Assembly (NCBI RefSeq): GCF_026183735.1
Contig: NZ_JAPFRE010000005.1
Location: 124,001-188,000, forward strand
Source: Alteromonas sp. ASW11-130
GTDB taxonomy: Bacteria > Pseudomonadota > Gammaproteobacteria > Enterobacterales > Alteromonadaceae
DNA: 64,000 nucleotides
Reading direction: 5' to 3'
The translations under genes were made by a program, and so were the position numbers. The notes under the pieces were generated by a model, which saw only the letters and a list, made by a program, of their open reading frames with translations, did not search any database and had not been told where the DNA came from. Position 1 is the first letter of the stretch. Each line of letters begins with the position of its first letter. Below are positions 1 through 8,935 of the stretch, piece by piece.

Positions 1-170
1 AAGAATCGTCACCCCGTTGTAAAACGAGCCCTTTGTGACTGATATCGTAAACTTACAATAGTGGATTTTTAAGCCTCACGATAACAGGCCTCGGAGGTCC
101 CAGATAATGCTGCGCATTTTTGGAAGGATGGCGTCATTTCTTTGAAAACTGAAGGATAAATTGGTACGTA
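1..170. other. Window edge, no gene seen
   Basis: Non-coding stretch downstream of the phoR stop codon. No convincing reading frame, hairpin terminator or RNA gene is visible, and the gene beyond the left edge cannot be inferred. Confidence 0.5.
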
Positions 171-1478
171 TTAATCTTTTTCATTCTCAACTACCAACTC
201 ATCGGCAAGTTTGAATGAAAATTCACTCCCCTCACCTACCTTGCTTTTAATTTCGAGCTTAGCGTTATGATGACTAAGAACGTGTTTAACAATGGATAAT
301 CCAAGACCGGAGCCACCGGTGCTCCTTGAACGCGCTTTATCTACACGATAAAAACGTTCTGTAAGACGAGATAGGTGGGCCTGTTCGATACCTTCACCAT
401 TATCGACAACCGAAAATTTTACGCCGCTTTGCACACGCTCCCAATAAACATCTATCACTCCTTTTTCAGGGGTATAATTAATCGCATTGAAGATTAAGTT
501 AGAGCAAGCGCTTCTCAGCTCGGTTTCAATGCCATATACATTCAGGTTGGACTCGATGTGGAAGTTGATACTGTGCGCTTTATTCTTATTTAACGTCTGC
601 GCCTCTACCTCAATTTGCTTTAACATTGTTGGCATGTGGACAATTCGGTCGTGAATTCTTTCTGCACTAGCCTCAATCCGAGAAAGCACCAGGAGGTCTT
701 CAATCAAATTTTTCATCCGCCTCGACTGCGCTTCCATTTCGCTGATGGCTTTACTCATCATTGGGTTATCATTGCCACCGTTATCCATAAGCTCGAGGTA
801 ACCGGTTATAACGGTAAGTGGCGTGCGCAATTCATGAGACACATTGGCGACAAAGTCTTTCCGCATTTCTTCTAGTTGTGAAAGCCGGGTAACATCCCTG
901 GCAATCAACAACAAATGATCTTCACCATAAGGCATAATGCGATATTCTAGAATTTTGTTTGGATTGACTGGCGATGCAACTTCAATAGGAAATGTAAAAT
1001 CTCCTTCATGAAAATAGTTGATAAATTTGGGGTTCCGGATGAGGTTGTTTAGCCGTTGTCCCGCATCAGCTGGCCATTTAAAACCAAGTTCAATTCTTGC
1101 CAGTCGATTGCACCAGGTAATAGTACCTCTTACATCAATTACCACCGCAGCGTCCGGAAGCGCCTCTGCGCCATCGCGAAAACGGGTCACCAGCGTACCC
1201 AGCTCTTTACGTTTATTTCTGTTTCTACGCTGTAAAAAATAGACGCCTTCGTAAACATGTTCCCACATGCCTTTCACCGAAGGAGGGCTCATTTTTCGGC
1301 TATGCCACAACCAACGATTTAAGCGATACAATTGCCAATAATTATTTAACAGTAACGCGAGGATACCCAGGCATAGGGTCAGTGCCATCTCATCCAGTAT
1401 TAGGCCCACTATAGCAAATAAGACTAGATATGCTGTCAGACTAAACGCAATGCGCAGCCAGGAAAAAGGGTGATACAT
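171..1478 (-). CDS. phoR: Phosphate regulon sensor histidine kinase PhoR
   Basis: Membrane histidine kinase that senses phosphate state (with Pst/PhoU, not in this window) and phosphorylates PhoB. The 435-residue protein has two hydrophobic helices within the first ~45 residues, a PAS-like domain (~100-200), a dimerisation/phosphoacceptor motif NVSHELRTPLT with His215, and a HATPase domain with N-box (SNLIFNAINYT), DNGEG and GGSGLGLSIVKH. Length and architecture match E. coli PhoR (431 aa). It lies 75 bp downstream of phoB on the same strand, so the pair is probably one operon; a hairpin in the gap may lower phoR expression relative to phoB. Start ATG at 1478 opens directly before the first membrane helix. 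Confidence 0.95.
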   Translation of the reverse strand: MYHPFSWLRIAFSLTAYLVLFAIVGLILDEMALTLCLGILALLLNNYWQLYRLNRWLWHSRKMSPPSVKGMWEHVYEGVYFLQRRNRNKRKELGTLVTRFRDGAEALPDAAVVIDVRGTITWCNRLARIELGFKWPADAGQRLNNLIRNPKFINYFHEGDFTFPIEVASPVNPNKILEYRIMPYGEDHLLLIARDVTRLSQLEEMRKDFVANVSHELRTPLTVITGYLELMDNGGNDNPMMSKAISEMEAQSRRMKNLIEDLLVLSRIEASAERIHDRIVHMPTMLKQIEVEAQTLNKNKAHSINFHIESNLNVYGIETELRSACSNLIFNAINYTPEKGVIDVYWERVQSGVKFSVVDNGEGIEQAHLSRLTERFYRVDKARSRSTGGSGLGLSIVKHVLSHHNAKLEIKSKVGEGSEFSFKLADELVVENEKD

Positions 1479-1517
1479 AGAAAATTACAGCGCGGTTGCT
1501 AGATTTCAGTGGGGGTA

Positions 1518-1543
1518 TGCTAGCGCGTCAGAGCGTGCTAGCA
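1518..1543 (-). repeat. Hairpin between phoB and phoR
   Basis: Inverted repeat TGCTAGC / GCTAGCA with a 12-nt spacer; the stem can extend inward by a wobble and two G-C pairs, leaving loop TCAGAG. It sits in the 75-bp gap between phoB stop and phoR start. No T-run follows, so it is more likely a processing or attenuating hairpin than a full terminator (inference). Confidence 0.5.
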
Positions 1544-1553
1544 AAGCACCAAT

Positions 1554-2243
1554 TCAGATTTTTGTAGAAAAGCGATAACCAGCACCCCGTACAGTTTGAA
1601 TCATTTTGTCGTGGTTATATTTGGCTATGGCTTTACGAAGCCGACGGATATGGACATCGACCGTTCGGTCCTCCACATACACGTTTGTCCCCCAGACATT
1701 GTCCAGTAACAACTCGCGGCTGTACACCCGCTCAGGATGTGCCATGAAAAAGTGTAATAATTTAAATTCAGTTGGTCCTATCTCTACGGGCTCATCATGC
1801 GCAGTGACGCGATGGGAAACAGGCTCCAACTTTAACCCATTAAAAGCAATTGGCTCTTCGTTCGCAGTAGGGGTGACCCTGCGCATAACAGCCTTGATTC
1901 GGGCGACCAATTCTTTAGGGGAGAAGGGTTTGGTCACGTAATCATCTGCCCCGGCCTCCAGCCCACGAACTTTGTCTTCTTCTTCACCTTTTGCGGTGAG
2001 CATAATAATCGGAATATCACGGGTATACTCATGTTGTTTTAAGCTTTTAGCCAATTGCACCCCGCTACCGCCAGGCAACATCCAATCTAATAAAATAAGA
2101 TCAGGATAAGGCTCGCAAATATTTTGTTGCGCAACATCAACATCTTCCGCTTCAATCGTATTAAATCCTGACTGTTCTAAAACAAGTTTCAGCATTTCCC
2201 GGATCGGCGCTTCATCTTCCACTAATAAAACCGTTCGAGACAT
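1554..2243 (-). CDS. phoB: Phosphate regulon response regulator PhoB
   Basis: OmpR/PhoB-family transcription factor activated by PhoR to switch on phosphate-scavenging genes. The 229 residues comprise a receiver domain with acidic pocket E9/D10, phosphoacceptor D53 in LLDWMLPGG, the T/K switch region ([18 protein letters not shown]), and a winged-helix DNA-binding domain from ~130 with [14 protein letters not shown] as recognition helix and a C-terminal GAGYRF hairpin. Length equals E. coli PhoB (229 aa). A clear ribosome site (CAGGAG, about 7 nt ahead) supports ATG at 2243. First gene of phoB-phoR; the upstream region holds repeated TGTCA elements that could be Pho boxes (see 2290-2340). Confidence 0.97.
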   Translation of the reverse strand: MSRTVLLVEDEAPIREMLKLVLEQSGFNTIEAEDVDVAQQNICEPYPDLILLDWMLPGGSGVQLAKSLKQHEYTRDIPIIMLTAKGEEEDKVRGLEAGADDYVTKPFSPKELVARIKAVMRRVTPTANEEPIAFNGLKLEPVSHRVTAHDEPVEIGPTEFKLLHFFMAHPERVYSRELLLDNVWGTNVYVEDRTVDVHIRRLRKAIAKYNHDKMIQTVRGAGYRFSTKI

Positions 2244-2289
2244 TGGGGGCTCCTGCTCATAATCGAATCGCCGTTATTATTAACTTAGA

Positions 2290-2340
2290 CTATGACACTT
2301 TTATTAAGATGATGACACAATTGTGTCAAGTTACCTGTCT
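2290..2340. promoter_or_regulatory. Candidate phoB control region with perfect palindrome
   Basis: In the 326-bp gap between the divergent phoB and histidine-kinase genes lie several TGTCA/TGACA elements and a perfect 16-bp palindrome TGACACAATTGTGTCA at 2313-2328. Two GTGTCAT copies on the minus strand are 20 bp apart and a CTGTCTG follows on the plus strand. These resemble Pho-box half repeats (CTGTCAT), but the 11-bp spacing of a canonical Pho box is not exact. The rest of the gap is AT-rich with no other clear element. Confidence 0.4.
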
Positions 2341-2569
2341 GCCATCTCATTCAAACCACCTAAAAATCATAGGACCACGTCATAAAAGCTTGATTTTACA
2401 ACTTAAATTTAAGTAACGAATCATCCTTGGGATGTGTCTGTTTTCGCTATATATGAAGCTATTTAATCAAAAAAAGTGCTCAATTCTTTCCCTAACTTGT
2501 GTCTTCGCTAAATTACGCATATTCTTGGCGTAATAATATGGAATCATGGTGATATAAGGTTAAGTATAG

Positions 2570-4303
2570 ATGACGACCGTGAAGACAGGTTTGTCGAGAA
2601 AGTTATTAACTCGCGTTCTTTCGGTGTATTTTGTACTGACGCTTATCGTCACGATTGGTCAGATTTTCACAGAATATTTGAGCACCAAGAGCCATATAGA
2701 AGGCGAACTTCGAACCCTGAAGAATACCTTCTCCACATCACTCACCCGTGCCATATGGGAGTTAAATACACCGCAAGCCATCTCAATTGCAGAAGGGTTA
2801 ATGGAACTTCCTATTGTTGAAGGTGTTCAAATCCGCGATGAAAATGGCGACTATATTGCAGATTTAGGTCTCACAATAGAGCAACCCCGAGAACCTGTAG
2901 AGACAGGTGTAATGAAAGATCATAGCGGCGGCGTGTTTGGCTATAGTTTCCCTCTTATCTTCGAATTTTCCGGAAGAGCTTCTAATGTAGGCGATGTTAC
3001 GCTCTACTCAAGTTTTGACATTATATTTGGCCGAATCGAAGTCGGCGTATTTTTTCTGATAGGTAACGCCATTGTAAAAACTGCATTTCTGGTTTTTTTA
3101 TTTATGACCGCGTTCAGACGCCTACTGTCGGAGCCTTTGTCTGAAATTACGGATCAAATGAGTGCGTTTAATCCAGAACATCCACAAGATTCAAAAATTG
3201 ATGTCGCGTTAGAAGAAGACAATGAATTGCTTCAACTTCAGCAGTCGTATAATCAAGTTATTGACGATCTCATTGCCTCACAAAATAGATTGCACAACGC
3301 GCAAAAAGAGTTAACTTACGCCAATAAAAAGTTAGACGACCAGAATTTAATTCTTGAACAGGAAGTGGCGAAAAAGACCGCTTCACTCTCGCAAATCATG
3401 CTTGATCTTGAGCAACAGAAAGACGAGCTTATTGCCAATCAGCGTGAGTTGAGACAGGAAAACGAGAACAGACGATACATCGAAGACGAATTACGCAAAC
3501 GAAATGAGGAACTTGGGCAAACCAACAATTCGCTAAAGTTGGCCAAAGACCAGCTAGTAGAATCGGAGCGTATGGCTTCTCTTGGGGGGTTAGTCGCTGG
3601 TATAGCTCATGACGTGAATACACCGTTGGGCGTTAGTGTGACTGCGGCCAGCTTTCTCACAGAACGCTTGCAAGTAGTAAAAACCGCTTATGAAGATAAA
3701 AGTCTAACCAATAAAACGATGGAGACGTTTGTCGAAGAAGCTGAACAAACGACAAAGTTGCTACTTACAAATTTAAATAGAGCGTCAGAACTGATCGCCA
3801 GCTTTAAACAAGTAGCCGTTGACCAGACCAGTGAAGCCGAGCGTGTATTTAACCTGAACAACTATTTACACGAAATTTTACATTCGCTGCGACCGACCTT
3901 TAAAAAAGGTGACTATCAAGTTGATATAAAGTGTCCTGATAACCTACATATTCGCTGCGCGCCTGGGGTTATCGCACAGATCACCACTAATATGATTATG
4001 AATTCGATTGTGCATGGATTTGAAGATCGGGACAGTGGCCATATTGTGCTAACGGTAAAAGAAGAAGGTGACGATATAGTCTTCAATTACGCCGATAACG
4101 GCCGCGGCATGGACGCTGATAGTCTTGATAAACTATTCGATGCCTTCTTTACCACTAAACAAGGCAAAGGGGGCAGTGGACTAGGTACGCACATAATGTA
4201 CAACCTGGTGACGCAAACACTTAAAGGTCAGATCGAAGCGGAAAGTGAGCCTGGTAAAGGCTTGCACTATACCATTCGTTTTCCAGTGAATCTTAACGAC
4301 TAA
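2570..4303 (+). CDS. Orphan membrane sensor histidine kinase
   Basis: A 577-residue sensor kinase of unknown signal. It has a transmembrane helix at ~14-36, a periplasmic/extracytoplasmic segment of ~120 residues, a second helix at ~160-182, a linker, a very long coiled coil (~220-335, rich in Q/E/L/N), a phosphoacceptor motif AGIAHDVNTPLG with His347, and a HATPase domain (N-box NMIMNSIVHGF, DNGRGM, KGGSGLGTHIMYNL). The HDxN-type H box is that of NtrB-like (HPK4) kinases. No response regulator is adjacent; phoB is divergent and already has phoR. It is followed after 93 bp by rdgC on the same strand. ATG at 2570 has an AAGG about 11 nt ahead. Confidence 0.85.
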   Translation: MTTVKTGLSRKLLTRVLSVYFVLTLIVTIGQIFTEYLSTKSHIEGELRTLKNTFSTSLTRAIWELNTPQAISIAEGLMELPIVEGVQIRDENGDYIADLGLTIEQPREPVETGVMKDHSGGVFGYSFPLIFEFSGRASNVGDVTLYSSFDIIFGRIEVGVFFLIGNAIVKTAFLVFLFMTAFRRLLSEPLSEITDQMSAFNPEHPQDSKIDVALEEDNELLQLQQSYNQVIDDLIASQNRLHNAQKELTYANKKLDDQNLILEQEVAKKTASLSQIMLDLEQQKDELIANQRELRQENENRRYIEDELRKRNEELGQTNNSLKLAKDQLVESERMASLGGLVAGIAHDVNTPLGVSVTAASFLTERLQVVKTAYEDKSLTNKTMETFVEEAEQTTKLLLTNLNRASELIASFKQVAVDQTSEAERVFNLNNYLHEILHSLRPTFKKGDYQVDIKCPDNLHIRCAPGVIAQITTNMIMNSIVHGFEDRDSGHIVLTVKEEGDDIVFNYADNGRGMDADSLDKLFDAFFTTKQGKGGSGLGTHIMYNLVTQTLKGQIEAESEPGKGLHYTIRFPVNLND

Positions 4304-4396
4304 AAGGGATCATCTCTCAAATTAACATTCCGAGATTGCTTGAAACGGTAGAGGTTGGTACGCTTGCCGGCCTCACAGATTTAGGTAACAAGAGTT

Positions 4397-5302
4397 ATGT
4401 GGTTTAAAAATATCAAGGCCTATCAAATTACCCAACCCATGTCGTTAAACGATGACGACATCCAGCGGGTACTTACTGAAAACGCATTTCGTCCGTGTGG
4501 TAATCAGGAAACGGCCACAATGGGATTTTCTTCCCCTTTCGCCCAAACTGGTCAGGGCTCAATGATGTTCCACAATGTGGGGCAACGGTATTGGATAACG
4601 ATTAAGAAGCAGGAGAAACTGCTTCCTTCTTCCGTAGTTAATGATGAGCTGGCACAAAAAGTCGCGCAAATTGAACAGGAAACGGGCGCGCCGGTGGGTA
4701 AAAAAGCCCAACAGGATATTAAACAAGAAATTATCCATAAGCTTTTGCCCCAAGCGTTCACTAAGAACAGCTTTATCCACGGATTTATTTCATTACCTGA
4801 AAACCTGGTTATTATTGATGCGTCGGCCGACGGTAAAGCAGAAGGCTACCTAGCGCTAATTAGAAAAGCGCTAGGCTCACTACCGGTAGTTCCCCTTGCA
4901 CGAAGCAGCTTACAGTCGGAGCTCACGCATTGGTTAACGGATGGGACACCTGAAGGAATATCGTTACTTGAAGAAGCCGAGTTTAAATCAACTGATGAAC
5001 TGGAAAGCGTCATTCGTTGCAAAAACCAGCCGCTTGATAGTGATGAGATTAAAATGCATCTTGATGCAGGAAAGCTGGTTCAGAAAGTAGGCTTTGAATA
5101 TCAAGATACATTGACAGCTGTTATTGCTGAAGACGGTTCATTCAAACGTTTGAAGTTTACTGATCGTATCAAAGAAGAAACCGATGACATTCCGAAGGAT
5201 CAGGTGGCTGCAAGATTAGACGCTGAATTTGCGCTAATGTCTGCTGAACTTGCACAGTTTGTTTCGTATATGCGGGACAAACTCAACTTACAAGCTGATT
5301 AA
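4397..5302 (+). CDS. rdgC: Recombination-associated protein RdgC
   Basis: DNA-binding, ring-forming nucleoid-associated protein that restrains RecA and is needed for growth in some recombination mutants. Length 301 aa matches E. coli RdgC (303). Recognised by the N-terminal MWFKNIKAYQIT, the GFSSPF and SSLQSELTHWL segments and the C-terminal region with EFALMSAELAQF. It is the last gene before a strong terminator at 5313-5349 and lies 93 bp after the kinase gene. Confidence 0.95.
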   Translation: MWFKNIKAYQITQPMSLNDDDIQRVLTENAFRPCGNQETATMGFSSPFAQTGQGSMMFHNVGQRYWITIKKQEKLLPSSVVNDELAQKVAQIEQETGAPVGKKAQQDIKQEIIHKLLPQAFTKNSFIHGFISLPENLVIIDASADGKAEGYLALIRKALGSLPVVPLARSSLQSELTHWLTDGTPEGISLLEEAEFKSTDELESVIRCKNQPLDSDEIKMHLDAGKLVQKVGFEYQDTLTAVIAEDGSFKRLKFTDRIKEETDDIPKDQVAARLDAEFALMSAELAQFVSYMRDKLNLQAD

Positions 5303-5312
5303 GTTATCTAAT

Positions 5313-5349
5313 AGGTCGGTGATGACCGCACATCACCGACCTGTTTTTT
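5313..5349 (+). terminator. Rho-independent terminator after rdgC
   Basis: Perfect 12-bp stem AGGTCGGTGATG / CATCACCGACCT with a 6-nt loop, followed after one G by six T residues. The opposite strand lacks a T-run, so it serves rdgC and not the convergent glucanase gene. Confidence 0.93.
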
Positions 5350-5356
5350 ATTGCAC

Positions 5357-7252
5357 TTACTGACACATTCCTTGGCTGGCGGCCGTATCCAGCGGCAATG
5401 AGCCATTAACGTCCATCACACAAAAATTCGCACTCACATTACCAGAGAGTGCTGTACTTGTTTCAAACGTTACGACACCATTTTCACCTGTGGCAGCACT
5501 GACAGTCTCAGACCAGTCACCACCAAATTGCCCGGAAACCACTGCATTCATCTCGGGCGCTCCTGTATCATCTACAATAGTGACTGTCGCTTGCGCTTGT
5601 TTAGTACCTTTACCGGCGCTCACTAACGTAGTCGAAACATCCGTAACAACTAACGCGGTAGGGTTTGTTTCAGGGCTCGACTGAGGTGTGTATAGGCTAA
5701 AATTATCCAGATAATAAGTGCTACCATCGTTTGAATTCGGCGCAATCAGTATCACGATTTCTGTTACATCCGTATCGCGCGTTCCGCCATCAATTCTATC
5801 TTCAAGTGTAAATTTTAACCGTTGCCATCCAGCCACAGGCTGTGTGTGAGCAATATACTTCGAATGTCTTCCGGTTGGATAATTGTCTGGCGTAGCCTGA
5901 GATCCATCTTCCAATTGAACTAAAATTTCCTGAGCAGAAGGGCTTGGCATGTAGACATCTAAATAAAATGCATGTGATCCGGCAATGAGCTCAGCGGCAT
6001 TGGCAATTGCCATAGTATTCCCGGCAATGACATCGTAAAGCGTAGCGTTATTTCTTACATACTCGAGTACTGTGGGCGAATTGTTTACAGCATCGCTAGC
6101 AGGATTAGGCACCTCGTTATATTGACCATCCCAATAGGAAAAGGTTAATTCGCCGTTTCCTTCGAAGTTATCCAATATGGTGGTTTCTGATAAAACAGGC
6201 AATACATGAACATTCATCTCGACCGTACTTTGACCGCAACTATTGCTAATAGCAGCGCTTACAACCCCCCCCTGTTCTTGCCAGTTTACCGTTAAAATAT
6301 CGCTATTGGAGATATCTCCCGTTGGAGAAGTCCAGCTATAACTACTATTGGTCCCCACTTTATCAATAACGCGGTAAGATGCAGTGGTATTGGCATCGAC
6401 TATGTGGGGGCCCGATAATGAAGGCTGGGCAAAATCATATACGCGTACATAGTCCACTTCCATCGTTTGAGGGAGTTGACTATCATCTACCACACCCCCA
6501 ATACTGCCTCCCACCGCCATATTTAATAGAAAGTGATAGGAATAATTTTCAAATGTCCAAAATGAAGGATCGCTGAGATCATCAGGGGTTTTAACTGAAT
6601 AAAGAATGTCATCCACGTACCAGCGGATCTCGTTTGGTTCCCATTCTACAGCATACTCATGAAAACCATCGGACCAACGATCAGGTTGTTTGATAATACG
6701 GCCACTTGTCCATTCATTGTCAGGATAGGGTTGACCATAATGGATGGTACCGAAAGCAATCATGTCAGCTTGACCCGTCGCTTCTAGAATATCGATTTCG
6801 CCACTCACCGGCCACCCTACCGCGGGATCGGTAGGTAACATCCAAAATGCAGGCCACATACCCGTACCATTGGGCAGTTTTATGCTCGCTTCAAAGCGAC
6901 CGTGTGTCCATTCCCCCCCATTAGGCATATTTGCAGTTCGAATACGTCCAGAAGTATATTGACTCCCTTTTACTCTCTCTTTTTTAGCCGTAATGGTTAA
7001 TTTACCATTGGCTACTGCCAGGTTTTCCGCCTTGTAACTCTGTAATTCGTTATTTCCCCAGCCACAAATGCCGTAGCTACAACCATCTCCTAGCATAATT
7101 TCCCACTTACTGGTATCAAGTGCGCTACCGTTAAACTCATCTTGCCATATTGGGGTCGGGTTCTGGCAGTTAGCTCCAATCGCCGCGGTTGATGGTAAGC
7201 CTCCAACGAGGCCTATTATTGCTATCCCTGCACGCTTATAGGTGTGCTTCAT
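5357..7252 (-). CDS. Secreted family-16 beta-glucanase (laminarinase-like)
   Basis: Secreted GH16 glycoside hydrolase, probably an endo-beta-1,3(-1,4)-glucanase acting on laminarin-type algal polysaccharide. Using ATG at 7252 (ribosome site AAAGGT) gives 631 aa; the longer frame upstream has no ribosome site and would bury the signal peptide. After a signal peptide (~1-27) the GH16 domain spans ~30-285 with signature GEIDILEATG: nucleophile E152, D154 and acid/base E157. Then come an Ig/PKD-like segment (~290-360), a carbohydrate-binding-like beta-sandwich (~365-520, ending YYLDNFSLY) and a C-terminal Ig-like domain of ~100 residues. The promoter carries a LacI-type operator, so expression is probably sugar-induced. 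Exact substrate is inferred from the family. Confidence 0.9.
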   Translation of the reverse strand: MKHTYKRAGIAIIGLVGGLPSTAAIGANCQNPTPIWQDEFNGSALDTSKWEIMLGDGCSYGICGWGNNELQSYKAENLAVANGKLTITAKKERVKGSQYTSGRIRTANMPNGGEWTHGRFEASIKLPNGTGMWPAFWMLPTDPAVGWPVSGEIDILEATGQADMIAFGTIHYGQPYPDNEWTSGRIIKQPDRWSDGFHEYAVEWEPNEIRWYVDDILYSVKTPDDLSDPSFWTFENYSYHFLLNMAVGGSIGGVVDDSQLPQTMEVDYVRVYDFAQPSLSGPHIVDANTTASYRVIDKVGTNSSYSWTSPTGDISNSDILTVNWQEQGGVVSAAISNSCGQSTVEMNVHVLPVLSETTILDNFEGNGELTFSYWDGQYNEVPNPASDAVNNSPTVLEYVRNNATLYDVIAGNTMAIANAAELIAGSHAFYLDVYMPSPSAQEILVQLEDGSQATPDNYPTGRHSKYIAHTQPVAGWQRLKFTLEDRIDGGTRDTDVTEIVILIAPNSNDGSTYYLDNFSLYTPQSSPETNPTALVVTDVSTTLVSAGKGTKQAQATVTIVDDTGAPEMNAVVSGQFGGDWSETVSAATGENGVVTFETSTALSGNVSANFCVMDVNGSLPLDTAASQGMCQ

Positions 7253-7280
7253 AGTATTACCTTTATTGTTGAACAAACAT

Positions 7281-7300
7281 TCAAACGGATAAACGTTTGA
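7281..7300. promoter_or_regulatory. Inverted repeat in glucanase leader
   Basis: TCAAACG, a 6-nt spacer, then CGTTTGA: a perfect 7-bp inverted repeat between the predicted glucanase promoter and its start codon, possibly a second operator or an mRNA leader hairpin. Confidence 0.4.
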
Positions 7301-7316
7301 TAAAAACGCTAAATTA

Positions 7317-7345
7317 AATGTAAGCGCTTCCAACTCGTTTGTAAA
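7317..7345 (-). promoter_or_regulatory. Glucanase promoter with LacI-type operator
   Basis: On the minus strand TTTACA (7345-7340) and TACATT (7322-7317) are 17 bp apart, a plausible sigma70 promoter. The operator-like sequence TGGAAGCGCTTACA (7332-7319) overlaps the -10 element; its core AAGCGCTT is the typical centre of LacI/GalR-family operators. This arrangement predicts repression of the glucanase gene until an oligosaccharide inducer is present. The regulator is not in the window. Confidence 0.6.
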
Positions 7346-7419
7346 CAACAAGGATACTTATTGTAAATTAAATGTTGTCATTTTAGGTTCGGTAAATAAA
7401 TAGTTGGTTTCGTCATACG

Positions 7420-7444
7420 AAAAAGCCGACCTGTGAGCCGGCTT
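7420..7444 (-). terminator. Terminator of the HDOD gene
   Basis: On the minus strand the stem AAGCCGGC / GTCGGCTT (one mismatch, 6-nt loop) runs into a T-tract. It lies just past the stop codon of the HDOD gene and separates it from the glucanase promoter. Confidence 0.85.
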
Positions 7445-7476
7445 GAAGGGAAAGGTTTTACTATCTCAATGCAAAT

Positions 7477-8313
7477 TTATGCAAATATCTGTTTTGCTGC
7501 ATCCCGCATTTCAATGAATTCGTCGGAACTGAGTTCATGAACATCTTCAATAACCCCACGCTGTATTGCCAGATTCAATATGGCGTCTTTTTGGTTCGCC
7601 ACTTTACCCGTTAGTGCAGCGCCTACTCGGACAAAGTCGATATAAGCAACATTCTCTGGCAATACGGACAAATCACGCCAATATTCAGCTATTTCCACAA
7701 ACGGTTGGCCAAACCCCCACACCCGGGTAATACTGCCTCCAATTCTACCTGACAGCTTTCCTATCGCTACTTCTAGAAAAGTAGGGCTGGCAAATACTTC
7801 CTCGTGGCGTTCTGCTTCGGTTAATATTGGAAGTACGCCAATATTGTGTACCAATGCAGCCAGGGTGATAGTGTCCAGATTCATTTCACGCTTTTTAGTG
7901 CGTTTAATGTAAAGCTGTAATGCCGCCATTGCATTTGCCACAACTGCAACAGTGTTATCCCACTCTCTTTTCATCAAATCTGCGACCACATCATTTCTAG
8001 AAACGAAAAGCTGCTCCATCGCTAACGCCGTAGCTATGTTCTTTATTTGCACCAACCCTATACGTGTAACCGCTTGGTTTATCGAGTTGACCTTTACAGC
8101 TCTACCCATATATGCGCTATTCGCGATTTTAATCATGCGAGCGCTTAGTGAGGGATCTTTTCCTATTACGTCGGCCATTTGATTTAAATTGATATCAGGA
8201 TTATCTGCTGCTTTTCTTACTTTTAGGGCAATAGCTGGCAGCGTAGGCAGTACCAATGTATCGTTATTAATTTTCTCATTCAAAATAGTTAATAGCGCGT
8301 TCTGTGTAGACAT
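7477..8313 (-). CDS. HDOD domain signalling protein
   Basis: A 278-residue cytoplasmic protein consisting almost entirely of an HDOD domain (~15-215), the HD-like fold found in bacterial signalling proteins that usually lacks phosphohydrolase activity. Recognisable segments: LPTLPAIALKVRKAADNPD, DPSLSARMIKIANSA, INQAVTRIGL and LAALVHNIG. No receiver, GGDEF or EAL domain is fused to it. Single-gene transcription unit with its own terminator. ATG at 8313 is used. The precise signalling role is unknown. Confidence 0.85.
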   Translation of the reverse strand: MSTQNALLTILNEKINNDTLVLPTLPAIALKVRKAADNPDINLNQMADVIGKDPSLSARMIKIANSAYMGRAVKVNSINQAVTRIGLVQIKNIATALAMEQLFVSRNDVVADLMKREWDNTVAVVANAMAALQLYIKRTKKREMNLDTITLAALVHNIGVLPILTEAERHEEVFASPTFLEVAIGKLSGRIGGSITRVWGFGQPFVEIAEYWRDLSVLPENVAYIDFVRVGAALTGKVANQKDAILNLAIQRGVIEDVHELSSDEFIEMRDAAKQIFA

Positions 8314-8935
8314 ATACCTGCTTCCTACTCCCTACTTCCTAATTCCTAATTCGTTTTCACATTGCTGCTATGAGCAATACCTTTGATGGCCAAAATTCAA
8401 ATTTACACGGTGTAGCTTGAGAAATTCTTTGCTTTGGCGTTAAGTACCTGATCACCAAACTGCCTTCATAGCCAAAATATACCAGCGTATTTTGTGCATC
8501 GCATTAAACTTCATTGCTTTCTGCAAATAGTAGTTTCTAACGTAAGTATTGCGCAAGCAACCTGCCGATTTTTAGCTTAAATTCCAGAAAAACGATCAAT
8601 GAGAATGCTAATAAATCTAAAACAGTAACTATAGAAGTTGGCTTATTCCTTCGTTATGCTAAACAATAGCGATCCACATTGATGTGTGATCAGCTCAGAG
8701 ATAGAGGAATTCATCTAATCGTGTCAGTGCGGTACTGAGTACTAATTAGGTGGATTCCTCTATTTCTCTCTGAGCGCGTTTTTTCAGATTTTGAGCTGCG
8801 CCAATTGTGTTCGATTTGACACCAACAGATCTACCCCAAATTGGTTTTTCAAAAAAAGAAAACCACGCGCTGAGTGAGCACCATCATTGCGAATTGAAAT
8901 GAAAAATAATCACAGTGACGACAGAGAGCATGAGA
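8314..8935. other. 622-bp intergenic region with long hairpin
   Basis: No credible reading frame. The left part (8314-8690) shows no structure I can name. The right part holds the large hairpin and T-tract described separately (8693-8784). The last 150 bp lead into the lipoprotein gene. Confidence 0.6.
8693..8784 (+). repeat. Long imperfect hairpin followed by T-tract
   Basis: Left arm 8693-8719 pairs with right arm 8745-8776: CTCAGAG, a 4-nt bulge, then ATAGAGGAAT and CTAAT blocks; the two mismatches are G-U wobbles in RNA. The 25-nt loop holds a small hairpin of its own (TCAGT/ACTGA, 8724-8738). Six T residues at 8779-8784 follow on the plus strand. This could be the terminator of a small RNA, an attenuator for the downstream lipoprotein gene, or a palindromic repeat element. 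Confidence 0.6.

Noticed and set aside
8693..8784. The long hairpin as an integron attC site.
   Set aside because: Lacks the GTTRRRY / RYYYAAC core sites and there is no integrase or cassette structure.
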